This document shows, piece after piece, positions 22,877 to 29,325 of a stretch of 29,325 bases of DNA. Location of the stretch: contig JAZNUV010000047.1 in NCBI GenBank assembly GCA_045592445.1, positions 1-29,325 on the forward strand, read 5' to 3'. Numbering within the stretch: the stretch's first letter is position 1; every line of letters starts with the position of its first letter. Source of the stretch: JAQXGO01 sp045592445 (GTDB lineage: Bacteria > Bacillota > Clostridia > UMGS1883 > UMGS1540). The position numbers and the translations under genes are program-made. The notes under the pieces were generated by a model that saw only the letters and a list, made by a program, of their open reading frames with translations, was not told where the DNA came from and made no database searches.

Positions 22877-23929
22877 CTATTTATATTCTTTTAATGTAAC
22901 CGTTGCGGTAAAGCGTGTGCCGCGGCGGTTTATTTCAAGATGCACGGTATCATCGGGACGATAATAGAGAAGCTTTTCCCGAAGGTGTGCCATAGAGGTA
23001 AGTGGTTCTCCTTCAAAAGCAGTAATCATATCACCCGATCGCACACCCGCCAAAAGAGCGGGACTTTTGGTTGCAACGTCCGTAACATAAAGCCCGTCAC
23101 CTTCAGGATAATCTCCTTCCATATAAAGCGCGGTGGCGCGGTCGAAAGCGTAAAGACCGAGATAGGGCATTTTGTACATGCCCTCGGAAACGGTGCGTTC
23201 GACAATCGGCTTGCAAAGGTTAATGGCAATGGCAAAGCCCATACCTTCTGCATCCTGCGCTTTTATCGTATTTATACCGATCACTTCACCCTTCATATTG
23301 ATAAGCGGGCCACCGCTGTTGCCGGGGTTGATAGAGGCGTCTGTCTGCAACAAATCTTCCATTAAAACGTTATTTTCGGAAAGGCGCAGCATACGATTTT
23401 TGGCGCTGATGATACCCGCCGTGACTGTGCGCTGAAATTGCAGGCTTAAGGGGTTGCCGATTGCCAGAACGGGGTCGCCTACATTTACGGCGGCGGAATC
23501 GCCGAGCGGTGCGGCGGTAAGATGGTCTGCTTCTGCCAGAATAATGGCAATGTCCAGCGCGTCATCACTCCAGATTTTATGTGCAGAAACGGTTTGCCCG
23601 TCCGAAAGTGTAACAAATATTTTGGTTTTATCCCCTACAACATGGTGATTGGTAAGAATGTAGCCGTCTTCACTCACAATTACGCCACTGCCCATGCTGT
23701 TTGTTTGGGCGGGCGCAGTTAAACTGCGGCTTTGGCTGACTGAGGACACACCGACAACGGAATTCGAAAGCTTTGCGGCAATATCCGCATTTGTGGGCAT
23801 ATCTGCTTCGGCAACGAGTGTGGCGCCGTCGTTTTGAGAGGTAGCGCCGTCAAGCATAACAACAGAAACTAAAAAAGCAATTACCCCTGAGAATAAGAGC
23901 ATAAAAAAAATACCAAAAAATTTTTTCAA
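22877..23929 (-). CDS. HtrA/DegP-like membrane-anchored serine protease with PDZ domain
   Basis: 350 residues from the TTG at 23929. An N-terminal signal anchor (LKKFFGIFFMLLFSGVIAFL) puts the protease outside the membrane. The trypsin-like triad is complete: His96 in TNHHVV, Asp126 in DALDIAI, and Ser205 in NPGNSGGPL. GVDPVLAIGNP-like and GVISAKNR-like segments also match the family. One PDZ domain (about 260-343) follows, with GLYVTDVATKSPALLAGVRSGDMI. HtrA proteases degrade or refold damaged surface proteins. The frame is open to 24100 and includes ATG codons at 24100 and 23989 with no ribosome site; AAAGGG lies 12 bases before the TTG, so the start is the least certain part. It is divergent from the division cluster. 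Confidence 0.9.
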   Translation of the reverse strand: MKKFFGIFFMLLFSGVIAFLVSVVMLDGATSQNDGATLVAEADMPTNADIAAKLSNSVVGVSSVSQSRSLTAPAQTNSMGSGVIVSEDGYILTNHHVVGDKTKIFVTLSDGQTVSAHKIWSDDALDIAIILAEADHLTAAPLGDSAAVNVGDPVLAIGNPLSLQFQRTVTAGIISAKNRMLRLSENNVLMEDLLQTDASINPGNSGGPLINMKGEVIGINTIKAQDAEGMGFAIAINLCKPIVERTVSEGMYKMPYLGLYAFDRATALYMEGDYPEGDGLYVTDVATKSPALLAGVRSGDMITAFEGEPLTSMAHLREKLLYYRPDDTVHLEINRRGTRFTATVTLKEYK

Positions 23930-24098
23930 GTGATGAGAGCACCCTTTCTGCCTTTGACATAGAATAAGAAATATTATGCCAATTCTCATAAAAAATATTC
24001 CCGTTTTTGGAAAATATGCTGGGAAAAGTCCCCACCTTTCTTTTTTTAATAAAAATTTAGAAAAAATCTGTGATTTCTTACACAAAATAAAGAAAAAC

Positions 24099-24150
24099 AA
24101 GATACTATATATTGATTTATATTTTCCGCAAATAGCATATATAGTATCTT
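24099..24150. repeat. Long AT-rich inverted repeat between htrA-like gene and mraZ
   Basis: AAGATACTATATAT (24099-24112) and ATATATAGTATCTT (24137-24150) are a perfect 14-bp inverted repeat with a 24-base spacer. It lies in the 346-base gap 23930-24275 between divergent starts, which also holds the mraZ promoter and operator and long A/T runs but no gene. T-rich sequence follows on both strands. There is no gene end here to terminate, so an operator, attenuator, or the end of an unseen small RNA are the options. Confidence 0.8.
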
Positions 24151-24203
24151 TTGGAAATTAAATAAATTTTTTTTCAAAAAACAAATTTTTTTTTAAAAAA
24201 GTA

Positions 24204-24232
24204 TTGAAATTTCATGAAAAATCGTGTAAAAT
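24204..24232 (+). promoter_or_regulatory. Sigma-A promoter of the division cluster (mraZ promoter)
   Basis: TTGAAA (24204-24209), 17-base spacer, TAAAAT (24227-24232), preceded by an A/T-rich UP-like stretch. The predicted start near 24239 is just upstream of the MraZ boxes. Confidence 0.82.
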
Positions 24233-24240
24233 TTTTATTA

Positions 24241-24280
24241 AGTGGTAGAAAGTGGTATTTTGTGTTAGAAAGTGGGTGAA
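24241..24280 (+). promoter_or_regulatory. MraZ operator: four 10-bp direct repeats
   Basis: The decamers at 24241, 24251, 24261 and 24271 start AGTGGT, AGTGGT, TGTGTT and AGTGGG. They have exactly one-helical-turn spacing, and the third is degenerate. MraZ binds tandem GTGG/TGGG-type boxes ahead of its own gene in other bacteria. A further AGTGGT at 24291 is in phase but lies in the coding region. The boxes cover the leader just after the transcription start, consistent with autorepression. Confidence 0.8.
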
Positions 24281-24728
24281 GGCATTGCTGAGTGGTCAAT
24301 ATAGTCATAACTTAGACGCGAAGGGGCGTGTCATCATGCCTTCACGTTTTCGCGAGGAGCTGGGAGAGGTTTTTTGGGTAACCTGTGGGTATGATGGTTG
24401 CCTTACCGTTTATTCCGAGGCAGAATGGAAAACCTTTGCGGACAAGCTTTTGGGTGCACCTACCTACAATGAAGCTGCAAGAAGAATCGTTCGTAAGTTT
24501 GCCTCCAATGCCGTAAGCTGCGAAACGGACAAGCAGGGCAGAATTCTTTTGCCGGCACATCTTCGTGAATATGCAGGTATTGAAAAGGAAGTTGTGATTA
24601 CAGGAGCGCTTTCCTGCGTAGAAATTTGGGATGCTGCACGTTGGGATGCCTATAATAATGCAGACGATGCCATGTCACTTGAAGAAGCGGCGGCAGAGCT
24701 TGCACGCCTTACGGGTGGCACGCGATGA
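24276..24728 (+). CDS. mraZ: Transcriptional regulator MraZ
   Basis: About 150 residues. MraZ has two AbrB-like SpoVT domains and forms a ring that binds tandem DNA boxes to control the division and cell-wall cluster. Motifs: GQYSHNLDAKGRVIMPSRFRE in the first half and SCETDKQGRILLPAHLREYAGI in the second, each with the D-x-(K/Q)-GR core. The start is uncertain: the frame is open from 24252; GTG at 24276 or TTG at 24285 are both downstream of the predicted transcription start, and neither has a strong ribosome site. The stop overlaps rsmH by ATGA. The leader carries its own operator. Confidence 0.94.
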   Translation: MKALLSGQYSHNLDAKGRVIMPSRFREELGEVFWVTCGYDGCLTVYSEAEWKTFADKLLGAPTYNEAARRIVRKFASNAVSCETDKQGRILLPAHLREYAGIEKEVVITGALSCVEIWDAARWDAYNNADDAMSLEEAAAELARLTGGTR

Positions 24729-25657
24729 ACACCTTTCACCACATCACGGTACTGCGAGATGAAGCGGTAGAGGGGCTTTCGGTACGCCCGGGCGGCGTTT
24801 ATGTGGATATGACGCTCGGTGGCGGCGGACATAGTGCCCAAATATTAAAACGCGGCGGCATACTGATTGGCATTGACCAGGATGCAGTAGCGATCGAAGC
24901 GGCACGAAAGAAACTTGCCGAAACTGGCGGCACCTTCTATCTGGAAAAGAGTAATTTTCAAGAGATAAAGCGTGTGATAAATGCACGAAATATACAAAAA
25001 GCAGACGGCATTATCATGGACCTCGGCGTATCCTCGCCGCAATTGGATGATGCGTCACGCGGGTTTTCCTATATGCAGGACGCACCGCTCGATATGCGTA
25101 TGGACAGAGAAAACCCTGTATCCGCGGCAGAGGTTGTGAATACGTTTTCAGAAGAAAAGCTTGCGGAAATCATTGCGCTTTACGGGGAAGAACGTTGGGC
25201 AAAGCGCATTGCAGCTTTTATCGGTGAAGCAAGAGAAAAACAGAGAATTGAAACAACAGGCCAGCTTGTCAGCATCATAAAGGCGGCTGTGCCAAAAGGG
25301 GCAAGGCAAGACGGGCCGCACCCCGCAAAACGTACTTTTCAGGCGATTCGCATTGTTGTGAATCGGGAACTGGAGGTTTTGGAAAATGCGCTTTCTGACG
25401 GAATGGATTGCCTTGCGCCGGGCGGACGCATTTCCGTTATAACTTTCCACTCCTTAGAGGACAGAATCGTGAAAAATGCGTTTGGTGTGGCTGCACGCGG
25501 GTGTACTTGTCCGAAAGAATATCCCGTTTGTGTATGCGGGAAAAAACCAACAGTACGTATCATTACAAAAAAGCCGATTTTGCCGTCGGCGGCGGAATTA
25601 GAACAAAATCCGAGAGCCAGAAGTGCCAAGCTGAGAATTGCAGAGAAGAGGTGTTAG
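24725..25657 (+). CDS. rsmH: 16S rRNA (cytosine(1402)-N(4))-methyltransferase
   Basis: 310 residues, standard. It methylates C1402 in the ribosomal P site using S-adenosylmethionine. Motifs: HITVLRDEAVEGL, the SAM-binding VDMTLGGGGHS, IIMDLGVSSPQLDDASRGFSY, PLDMRMD, and VITFHSLEDRIVKN near 240, then a Cys cluster (CTCPKEYPVCVCGKKP). Its place between mraZ and the ftsL-like gene is conserved in most bacteria. It is coupled to mraZ by a 4-base overlap. Confidence 0.97.
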   Translation: MNTFHHITVLRDEAVEGLSVRPGGVYVDMTLGGGGHSAQILKRGGILIGIDQDAVAIEAARKKLAETGGTFYLEKSNFQEIKRVINARNIQKADGIIMDLGVSSPQLDDASRGFSYMQDAPLDMRMDRENPVSAAEVVNTFSEEKLAEIIALYGEERWAKRIAAFIGEAREKQRIETTGQLVSIIKAAVPKGARQDGPHPAKRTFQAIRIVVNRELEVLENALSDGMDCLAPGGRISVITFHSLEDRIVKNAFGVAARGCTCPKEYPVCVCGKKPTVRIITKKPILPSAAELEQNPRARSAKLRIAEKRC

Positions 25658-25660
25658 TGG

Positions 25661-26131
25661 ATGCAAGTGCCTGTATACGGCAATAACGCATACCAGTATG
25701 ACAGAAGGTATTACGAAAGACCTGCCGCAAAACCTGTAAAAAAGGTGCGTGTGCGTGTCAAAAAGAAAAAAAGAGTGTCCATAGGCAGCACCATGCTTTT
25801 GGGTGTGGCGGTGCTCATGGCTTTTTGTCTTTTATTTCGAAATTCACAGCTTATGGAACGTAAGAACACAGTGAAAAATATGCAGGGAAAGCTCAATACA
25901 GTCAATGCACAGGTTGTAGCAAAACAGTTTGAAATCGAAAGAAATTTGGATTTATGCAAGATTGAAGATGAAGCCATTAAAAGACTCGGTATGCAACGCC
26001 CCACAAAAGCACAGATGGTATATCTGAACATGCATAACTGTGATTATGCGGAGTGTGGCGGGCAAAAAGAACAAGGCGGAAAAAATATTTTTTCCGCACT
26101 CTTAGCAGGAGCTTTGGCATATTTCGGGTAA
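25661..26131 (+). CDS. ftsL: FtsL/DivIC-like septum protein
   Basis: 156 residues. Layout: a basic cytoplasmic tail rich in Lys/Arg (about 25-40), one transmembrane helix (about 43-60, TMLLGVAVLMAFCLLF), then a coiled-coil-like stretch (LMERKNTVKNMQGKLNTVNA onward) ending in the typical IKRLGMQRPTKAQMVYL. FtsL forms a complex with DivIB and DivIC that activates the septal PBP. Sequence conservation in this family is low, so the call rests on layout and on position between rsmH and the PBP. The tail has extra Cys-containing residues and a second short hydrophobic end (IFSALLAGALAYF), which is unusual. The gene starts 3 bases after rsmH. Confidence 0.87.
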   Translation: MQVPVYGNNAYQYDRRYYERPAAKPVKKVRVRVKKKKRVSIGSTMLLGVAVLMAFCLLFRNSQLMERKNTVKNMQGKLNTVNAQVVAKQFEIERNLDLCKIEDEAIKRLGMQRPTKAQMVYLNMHNCDYAECGGQKEQGGKNIFSALLAGALAYFG

Positions 26132-26155
26132 AAGCCCATATGATATAAAAGCGGA

Positions 26156-26176
26156 GGGAGCGGAAGGTTCGCTCCC
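26156..26176 (+). other. Hairpin between ftsL-like gene and PBP
   Basis: GGGAGCG (26156-26162) pairs perfectly with CGCTCCC (26170-26176) around GAAGGTT. No T-run follows, so full termination is unlikely. It may pause transcription, stabilise mRNA ends or tune the ratio of the two products. The PBP ribosome site AGGAGG (26191-26196) is free of the stem. Confidence 0.55.
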
Positions 26177-26203
26177 TAATTTGATAAAAAAGGAGGCGCA
26201 CCG

Positions 26204-28390
26204 GTGGCAAAGAAAAAAGTCAACATGAAAAAAAGAATGACCGTATTATATAAACTATGCGTTTTCTTTATGTTGCTTTTATTGGTGCGAACCGGATATC
26301 TACAAATCGTGCGTGGTCCGGAACTCAAACAGGAGGCAATTGCACAACAAACGCGTGACAGTCTTGTAAGCTCTGCGCGGGGTACGATTTATGATCGAAA
26401 TCATAAAGTACTCGCACAAAGTGCAAGCACGAATATGGTTTGCGTTATTCCTGTAACGATTCAGGACGAAGGAAATGCAGAAGCGGTATCAAAGGCACTT
26501 TCAGAAATTCTGGAGATGGACTATGATACGGTGTATCAGAAAACGCAAAAAAATAGTTATTATGAAATTGTAAAACGCCGCGTGGAGTCGGATAAGGCGG
26601 ATGCGATCCGTGCGCTCGGATTGCCGGGTATTCGCCTTGACGATGATACAAAGCGCTATTATCCGAACGGAAATTTAGCGTCGCACGTTATCGGATTTAC
26701 GGGCAATGACAACCAGGGACTTTGGGGCCTTGAAATGGTCTATGATAACGTACTTGCAGGTGTTTCGGGGCGTATTATTACGGCAAAAAGTGCAGATGGA
26801 TCGGATATGCCGTATGAATATGAACAGTACATGGATCCTGTGGAGGGTAGTGATTTGGTGCTGACGATTGACGAAACCATTCAGCACTTTACGGAAAAGC
26901 ATCTGGAAACTGCTGTGGCGGAAACCAATGTGCAAGGCGGTGCGGCGGCAATTGTAATGGACCCGAAAACAGGTGAAATTCTTGCTATGACAACCAAGCC
27001 GGATTACGACCTCAATAAGCCAATGACGTTGACAAATGAAGCGCTTTTATCTTCTTTGGAAGGGCTTGAGGGCGATGCGTACGATGAAGCGTATAAAAAA
27101 GCACTGGAGAAACTTTGGCGTAACAAGGCAGTTGTAGATACGTATGAGCCCGGTTCCACCTTCAAGGCTGTGGTGGCATCTATGGCACTTGAGGAAAATG
27201 CAGTGGGGCTAAATGACGGCTTTGTGTGTAACGGTTCTAAAACCATTTTAGGCGTCAATATCGGTTGCAGTAATCGTAACGGACACGGGGCTCAGACATT
27301 TGTAGAGGGTGTGCAAAACTCCTGCAACCCTGTATTTATGGAAGTTGGAGAGAGAATCGGCGTTAAAAAATTTAGAGAGTACTACAAAACTTTTGGATTT
27401 GGAAAAACAACAGGTTTTGAACTGCCCGGTGAGGCAGAGGGCATCTTTTTTACAGAAGAAAAAATGAAAACACTGGAGCTTGCTACAAGCTCCTTCGGAC
27501 AGGGGTTTAACGTAACACCGCTTCAAATGATAACGGCTATATCGGCGATTGCAAACGGCGGGTATTTAATGAAACCCTATATTGTAAAGCAAGTAAATGA
27601 CGCAAACGGAAATGCCACAAGAACAACAGAACCGACGGTAGTACGGCAGGTTATATCTGCAGAAACAAGCCGCACCATGTGCGATATTTTGGAAAGTGTT
27701 GTTTCCAAAGGCGGCGGTAAAAATGCATATGTAAAAGGATATCGTGTTGCCGGTAAAACGGGAACAAGTGAAAAACAACCCCGAGGCAACAATAAATATG
27801 TAGCTTCTTTTGTTGGCTTTGCACCGGCAGACGACCCCAAAATTGCGTGTATCGTTATTTTGGATGATCCGATAGGAGAATACTACGGCAGTTTGATTGC
27901 AGCGCCCGTTGTCGGCAGAATTATGGAAGATTCTCTGCGCTATATGGGTGTGGAAAGGGAGTATAGTGCCGAGGAAGAAGCGGATGCGGATGTCAATATG
28001 CCGAATGTAGTGGGAAAATCCATATCCGAAGCACAACAGACACTGATCAATGCAGGCCTTAAATATCATGTGGTCGGCACAGCGGAAGGGGAAGTAAAAA
28101 ATCAGATGCCGCATGCGGGCACAGCCGTGCGAAAAGATGCAATCTGTATCCTGTATACAGAAAAAAATGCGGCGGAAAACAAGGTACTTGTGCCTGATGT
28201 AACAGGTTTGTCCGTTTCGGATGTCAATCATATTCTGGCGAATTCAAACTTAAACTTTATGATAAGCGGCGCAGGAAATTTAAATGCGGTAGGAATACTA
28301 CGCTCCATGCGCCAGGAACCGGCGGCTGGCACGGAAGTGCCTGAGGGAACAGTAGTGAATGTCGAATTCCGCTATACGGGGAGCGACTAA
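26204..28390 (+). CDS. Class B penicillin-binding protein with two PASTA domains (PBP2/SpoVD type)
   Basis: 728 residues, GTG start with AGGAGG 7 bases upstream. A peptidoglycan D,D-transpeptidase that cross-links septal or spore-cortex wall outside the membrane. Layout: N-terminal membrane helix (about 15-35), dimerisation domain with SSARGTIYDRNHKVLAQS near 56-73, and the transpeptidase domain with STFK (318-321, nucleophile Ser318), SCN (373-375) and KTGT (518-521). Two C-terminal PASTA modules follow (about 598-652 and 661-726), starting MPNVVGKS and VPDVTGLS. PASTA modules bind muropeptide or stabilise the enzyme. SpoVD has one PASTA module and PbpB-type division PBPs often two, so the position next to ftsL suggests the septal enzyme, but a SpoVD role cannot be excluded. 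Confidence 0.94.
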   Translation: MAKKKVNMKKRMTVLYKLCVFFMLLLLVRTGYLQIVRGPELKQEAIAQQTRDSLVSSARGTIYDRNHKVLAQSASTNMVCVIPVTIQDEGNAEAVSKALSEILEMDYDTVYQKTQKNSYYEIVKRRVESDKADAIRALGLPGIRLDDDTKRYYPNGNLASHVIGFTGNDNQGLWGLEMVYDNVLAGVSGRIITAKSADGSDMPYEYEQYMDPVEGSDLVLTIDETIQHFTEKHLETAVAETNVQGGAAAIVMDPKTGEILAMTTKPDYDLNKPMTLTNEALLSSLEGLEGDAYDEAYKKALEKLWRNKAVVDTYEPGSTFKAVVASMALEENAVGLNDGFVCNGSKTILGVNIGCSNRNGHGAQTFVEGVQNSCNPVFMEVGERIGVKKFREYYKTFGFGKTTGFELPGEAEGIFFTEEKMKTLELATSSFGQGFNVTPLQMITAISAIANGGYLMKPYIVKQVNDANGNATRTTEPTVVRQVISAETSRTMCDILESVVSKGGGKNAYVKGYRVAGKTGTSEKQPRGNNKYVASFVGFAPADDPKIACIVILDDPIGEYYGSLIAAPVVGRIMEDSLRYMGVEREYSAEEEADADVNMPNVVGKSISEAQQTLINAGLKYHVVGTAEGEVKNQMPHAGTAVRKDAICILYTEKNAAENKVLVPDVTGLSVSDVNHILANSNLNFMISGAGNLNAVGILRSMRQEPAAGTEVPEGTVVNVEFRYTGSD

Positions 28391-28409
28391 CAGGAAAGGA
28401 AGGAATCAC

Positions 28410-29293
28410 GTGCGACTTTGTGAGCTCATAAAGAATACAGAGCATATAGAGACGGAAAAAGACGCGGAAATCACCGCGATATGTTACGATTCAAGAAAAG
28501 TTACACCGGGGTCTTTATTTGTAGCCATCCGTGGCTATAAAGAGGACGGTCATCGGTTTATAAAAGCAGCTGTAGAGAACGGTGCGGCGGCAATTCTTGC
28601 GGAGGAACCGGTAGATTGCCCAGTGCCTGTGGTCTTGTGTGCTGATACAAGAAAGGCGCTCTCTGAAGTGGCAGCCGTTTTTTACGGATGCCCTGCAGAT
28701 AAATTGAAAATTATAGGTGTGACGGGCACGAACGGAAAGACAACCGTAACCTATTTAATTAAACAGATTTTGGAACTGATTGGCATTAAGACAGGTCTTA
28801 TCGGTACCAATCAGAATATGATTGGGAACCGCGTACTTCAAGCAGAAAGAACAACGCCTGAATCCTTGGAACTGCATAAACTCTTTAGCCAAATGGTAGA
28901 AGAGGGTGTGACGCATGTTGTAATGGAGGTTTCGTCGCATTCGTTGGCACTGGGACGCACGCATGGCATACACTTTCATGAAGCGGTATTTACCAATCTC
29001 ACACAGGAACATTTGGATTTTCACGGAGACATGGAAACGTATACGGCATGCAAAACAAAACTTTTTCAGCACGCACGTCATGGCGTTATCAACGTGGATG
29101 ACCAGCATGCAGGCAAGTTTTTAGAGGCTGCGACATGTCCGCTTATGACGTACGGAATCGAAAATGCAGGCGATTTCTGCGCCAAAGACGTACGTTTTAG
29201 CCAGCGTGGAGTGATTTTTGGTATCGAAATGGGCGGAACAACTTATGAACTGCGTCTTGGCATTCCAGGCAAATTTTCAGTTTATAATGCACT
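28410..29293 (+). CDS. murE: UDP-MurNAc-tripeptide synthetase MurE, partial at contig end
   Basis: 294 residues of an expected roughly 485. MurE adds the third residue (meso-diaminopimelate or lysine) to UDP-MurNAc-L-Ala-D-Glu in the cytoplasm. Start: GTG at 28410 with AAAGGAAGGA upstream, 19 bases after the PBP stop; the in-frame ATG at 28359 lies within the PBP gene. Motifs: the N-terminal ICYDSRKVTPGSLFVAIRG, the P-loop GVTGTNGKTT (103-112), ERTTPESLELH, MEVSSHSLALGR, FTNLTQEHLDFHG and the start of the C-terminal domain at GKFSVYNAL. The domain with the DNPR-type motif that separates DAP from Lys enzymes is missing. Genuine sequence ends near 29293, where adapter begins; the in-frame TAG at 29304-29306 is not biological. 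Confidence 0.95.
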
Positions 29294-29325
29294 AAGTCGA
29301 TCGTAGCCATGTCGTTCTGTGAGCC
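29294..29325 (+). other. Sequencing adapter remnant (MGI/BGI type), not genomic
   Basis: The last 32 bases, AAGTCGATCG then TAGCCATGTC then GTTCTGTGAGCC, match from memory the MGI/BGISEQ adapter that reads AAGTCGGATCG-TAGCCATGTC-GTTCTGTGAGCC, with one G missing. MurE family similarity stops exactly where this begins (after ...VYNAL). Confidence 0.88.

Noticed and set aside
28359..29306. murE as a biologically truncated gene or pseudogene
   Set aside because: The truncation coincides with adapter-like sequence at the contig end; everything before it is intact.
1..29325. Anti-phage defence, toxin-antitoxin, secondary-metabolite or transposon system
   Set aside because: I looked for nuclease, toxin, integrase, transposase, NRPS/PKS and lanthipeptide signatures in all real genes and found none.

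Overview
The window looks like one complete metagenomic or draft contig from a low-to-mid GC Firmicute of the class Clostridia (gut Oscillospirales-like by style; that rank is inference). Support: HPr kinase next to rapZ and murB, strong AGGAGG-type ribosome sites, TTG/GTG starts, TTGACA/TATAAT promoters, an mraZ-rsmH-ftsL-PBP-murE division cluster and heterodimeric Gram-positive-type ABC exporters. Both ends are informative. The left end lies inside a dispersed repeat that recurs at 21275-21406. The last 32 bases match, from memory, an MGI/BGI sequencing adapter rather than bacterial DNA, so the broken murE there is a contig-end artefact.

Layout. (1) 1-286: repeat copy with a nested hairpin segment. 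(2) 287-9419, minus strand: ten tightly packed genes reading tsaE, yjbQ-family, proB, proA, hprK, ROK glucokinase, murB, rapZ, a membrane-anchored sialate O-acetylesterase-like protein and a secreted protein with an internal duplication. An extended -10 promoter lies at 9450-9458. (3) 9642-11152, plus: a DUF1624-type membrane protein translationally coupled to an orphan YycI-like membrane protein. (4) 11290-13377, plus: a divergent EF-G-like GTPase, closed by a strong bidirectional terminator. (5) 13482-14813, minus: an unrecognised membrane-anchored protein, divergent from (6) 14976-18547, plus: a heterodimeric ABC exporter with one degenerate ATP site. (7) 18660-21168, plus: nagA and an unusual ROK-family protein, with an ATA/AGA-rich codon style unlike the neighbours and a CcpA-type cre-like site over the nagA start. 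(8) 21169-21439: terminator hairpins and the second repeat copy. (9) 21440-23929, minus: a BaiN/YhiN-type flavoprotein, a palindromic GAAGT repeat cluster, and an HtrA-like serine protease. (10) 23930-29293, plus: an AT-rich control region with a long inverted repeat, then mraZ, rsmH, ftsL-like, a PASTA-PBP and murE (cut by the contig end).

Functional themes are envelope building (murB, murE, PBP, ftsL, rapZ, esterase), carbon-status signalling (hprK, ROK glucokinase, the cre-like site at nagA) and amino sugar use (nagA plus ROK protein). HprK would set the phospho-HPr state that CcpA needs to act at the nagA site; this link is inference. I see no tRNA, rRNA, CRISPR array, transposase or phage gene. 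I did not find a clear new defence or mobile system. The most unusual items are the repeat families, the nagA-ROK cassette, the DUF1624/YycI pair, the unrecognised 443-residue protein and the duplicated secreted protein.
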